Shown here: positions 31,673 to 31,981 of the stretch, piece after piece | Position numbering within the stretch: position 1 is the stretch's first letter | Layout of the letters: the number at the start of each line of letters is the position of its first letter | Source: a virus | IMG/VR virus record: IMGVR_UViG_3300025168_000362 | Span: 1 to 31,981 of that record | Direction: 5' to 3' (one strand) | Length of the DNA stretch: 31,981 bases | Notes under the pieces: generated by a model | What the model was told of the DNA's origin: nothing | The model's input: only the letters and a program-made list of their open reading frames with translations | Databases searched by the model: none | Made by a program: the position numbers and the translations under genes

Positions 31673-31981
31673 TAGTCATCATCCTCTACAATTGCTTTAG
31701 GTGGCATAAGCATGACACCGCCTGATGCTTCTACGTGCATCTTCTCAGTCTTAACCAAACCTGTGCGGTCAAGTAGTTCTTTAGCTGCAGCCATCTTATC
31801 ACGTATACCTAGTTCAGTTGGATCATACAACCCACCTACCATAGCCATCGCAGCCTTCGGCGCATTACGTGCCATGTACATTTGAGTAGCCTCAAGTATC
31901 TCTTCTTTAAGACCTTTAACAATTTCTGAAGTACTAGAAGTGTCAGCATATCCTGCCAGTTTCTTTGCTTGCACCAAATCA
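31672..31981 (-). CDS. Packaging-block protein, 5' end beyond window; small-terminase-like tail
   Basis: At least 102 codons, open to the right edge, so the true start is outside. The TTG at 31977 is probably not the start. The visible part is helical and ends with AAAKELLDRTGLVKTEKMHV, a segment resembling the C-terminus of phage small-terminase-type and related DNA-packaging proteins (a LDR-x-G-hydrophobic-x-K-T pattern), then a short beta stretch (SGGVMLMPPKAI) and an acidic end VEDDD. The stop overlaps the start of the LysM-like gene (TAATG). Two small-terminase-like proteins in one operon would be unusual, so one of the two may have another role. Confidence 0.55.
   Translation of the reverse strand, partial: DLVQAKKLAGYADTSSTSEIVKGLKEEILEATQMYMARNAPKAAMAMVGGLYDPTELGIRDKMAAAKELLDRTGLVKTEKMHVEASGGVMLMPPKAIVEDDD

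Noticed and set aside
1-31981. tRNA genes, CRISPR arrays, insertion sequences, integrase or attachment sites
   Set aside because: None seen by eye; the window is almost fully occupied by the listed genes. A tRNAscan run could still find a divergent tRNA, most plausibly in 23806-24041.

Overview
This window looks like part of the genome of a marine tailed phage of podovirus type. It is moderately AT-rich and densely packed, with many ATGA or TAATG start/stop overlaps. I see no tRNA, CRISPR array, insertion sequence, integrase or repressor. The gene set is terminase, portal, scaffold, HK97-type capsid, T7 gp11-like and gp12-like tail proteins, very large internal or ejection-type proteins, and a class II (B12-dependent) ribonucleotide reductase. 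It recalls uncultured marine phages and the HMO-2011-like podoviruses of marine Alphaproteobacteria. That affiliation is inference from gene content and protein style only; no database was searched.

Layout. (1) Positions 1-1944, + strand, is the end of a nucleotide-metabolism module: the C-terminus of class II ribonucleotide reductase (cut by the window edge), a small DUF6447-like protein, a GIY-YIG/T5orf172-type protein, a small RMF-like protein, a MazG-like pyrophosphohydrolase, and possibly a 25-residue membrane microprotein. It ends at a rho-independent terminator (1933-1957). (2) Positions 1956-31981, - strand, read right to left, is the virion module. The packaging block comes first: a protein cut by the window edge with a small-terminase-like tail, a LysM-like protein, an HTH protein that is the likely small terminase, and the large terminase. 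Then come the portal, a small protein, a 674-residue protein with a C-terminal Hint domain, and the scaffold. A 236-nt leader with a consensus sigma70-type promoter (24007-24034) precedes the major capsid gene. After that come a probable decoration protein, two small proteins, the gp11-like and gp12-like tail proteins, a 1027-residue fibre, and three paralogous six-repeat propeller-like fibre proteins. A second promoter (12267-12295) drives the last block: a 273-residue helical protein, a 101-residue protein, a small membrane (holin-like) protein, a 976-residue hendecad-repeat protein, two small proteins, and two large internal-virion or ejection-type proteins of 540 and 1230 residues.

How the genes work together. 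The left module supplies and cleans the dNTP pool for replication. The right module builds the procapsid, packages DNA, adds a short tail with a multi-gene adhesion apparatus, and loads large helical proteins that probably enter the host with the DNA. The two modules converge at about 1950. The most unusual items are the strictly periodic 22/11-residue helical repeat (8421-9467), the Hint domain without a visible splice-site His-Asn (25003-25380), the triplicated propeller genes (12303-15635), the capsid leader with a duplicated 10-mer just after the promoter, the dyad over the second promoter, and a canonical EF-hand loop in the 1230-residue protein.
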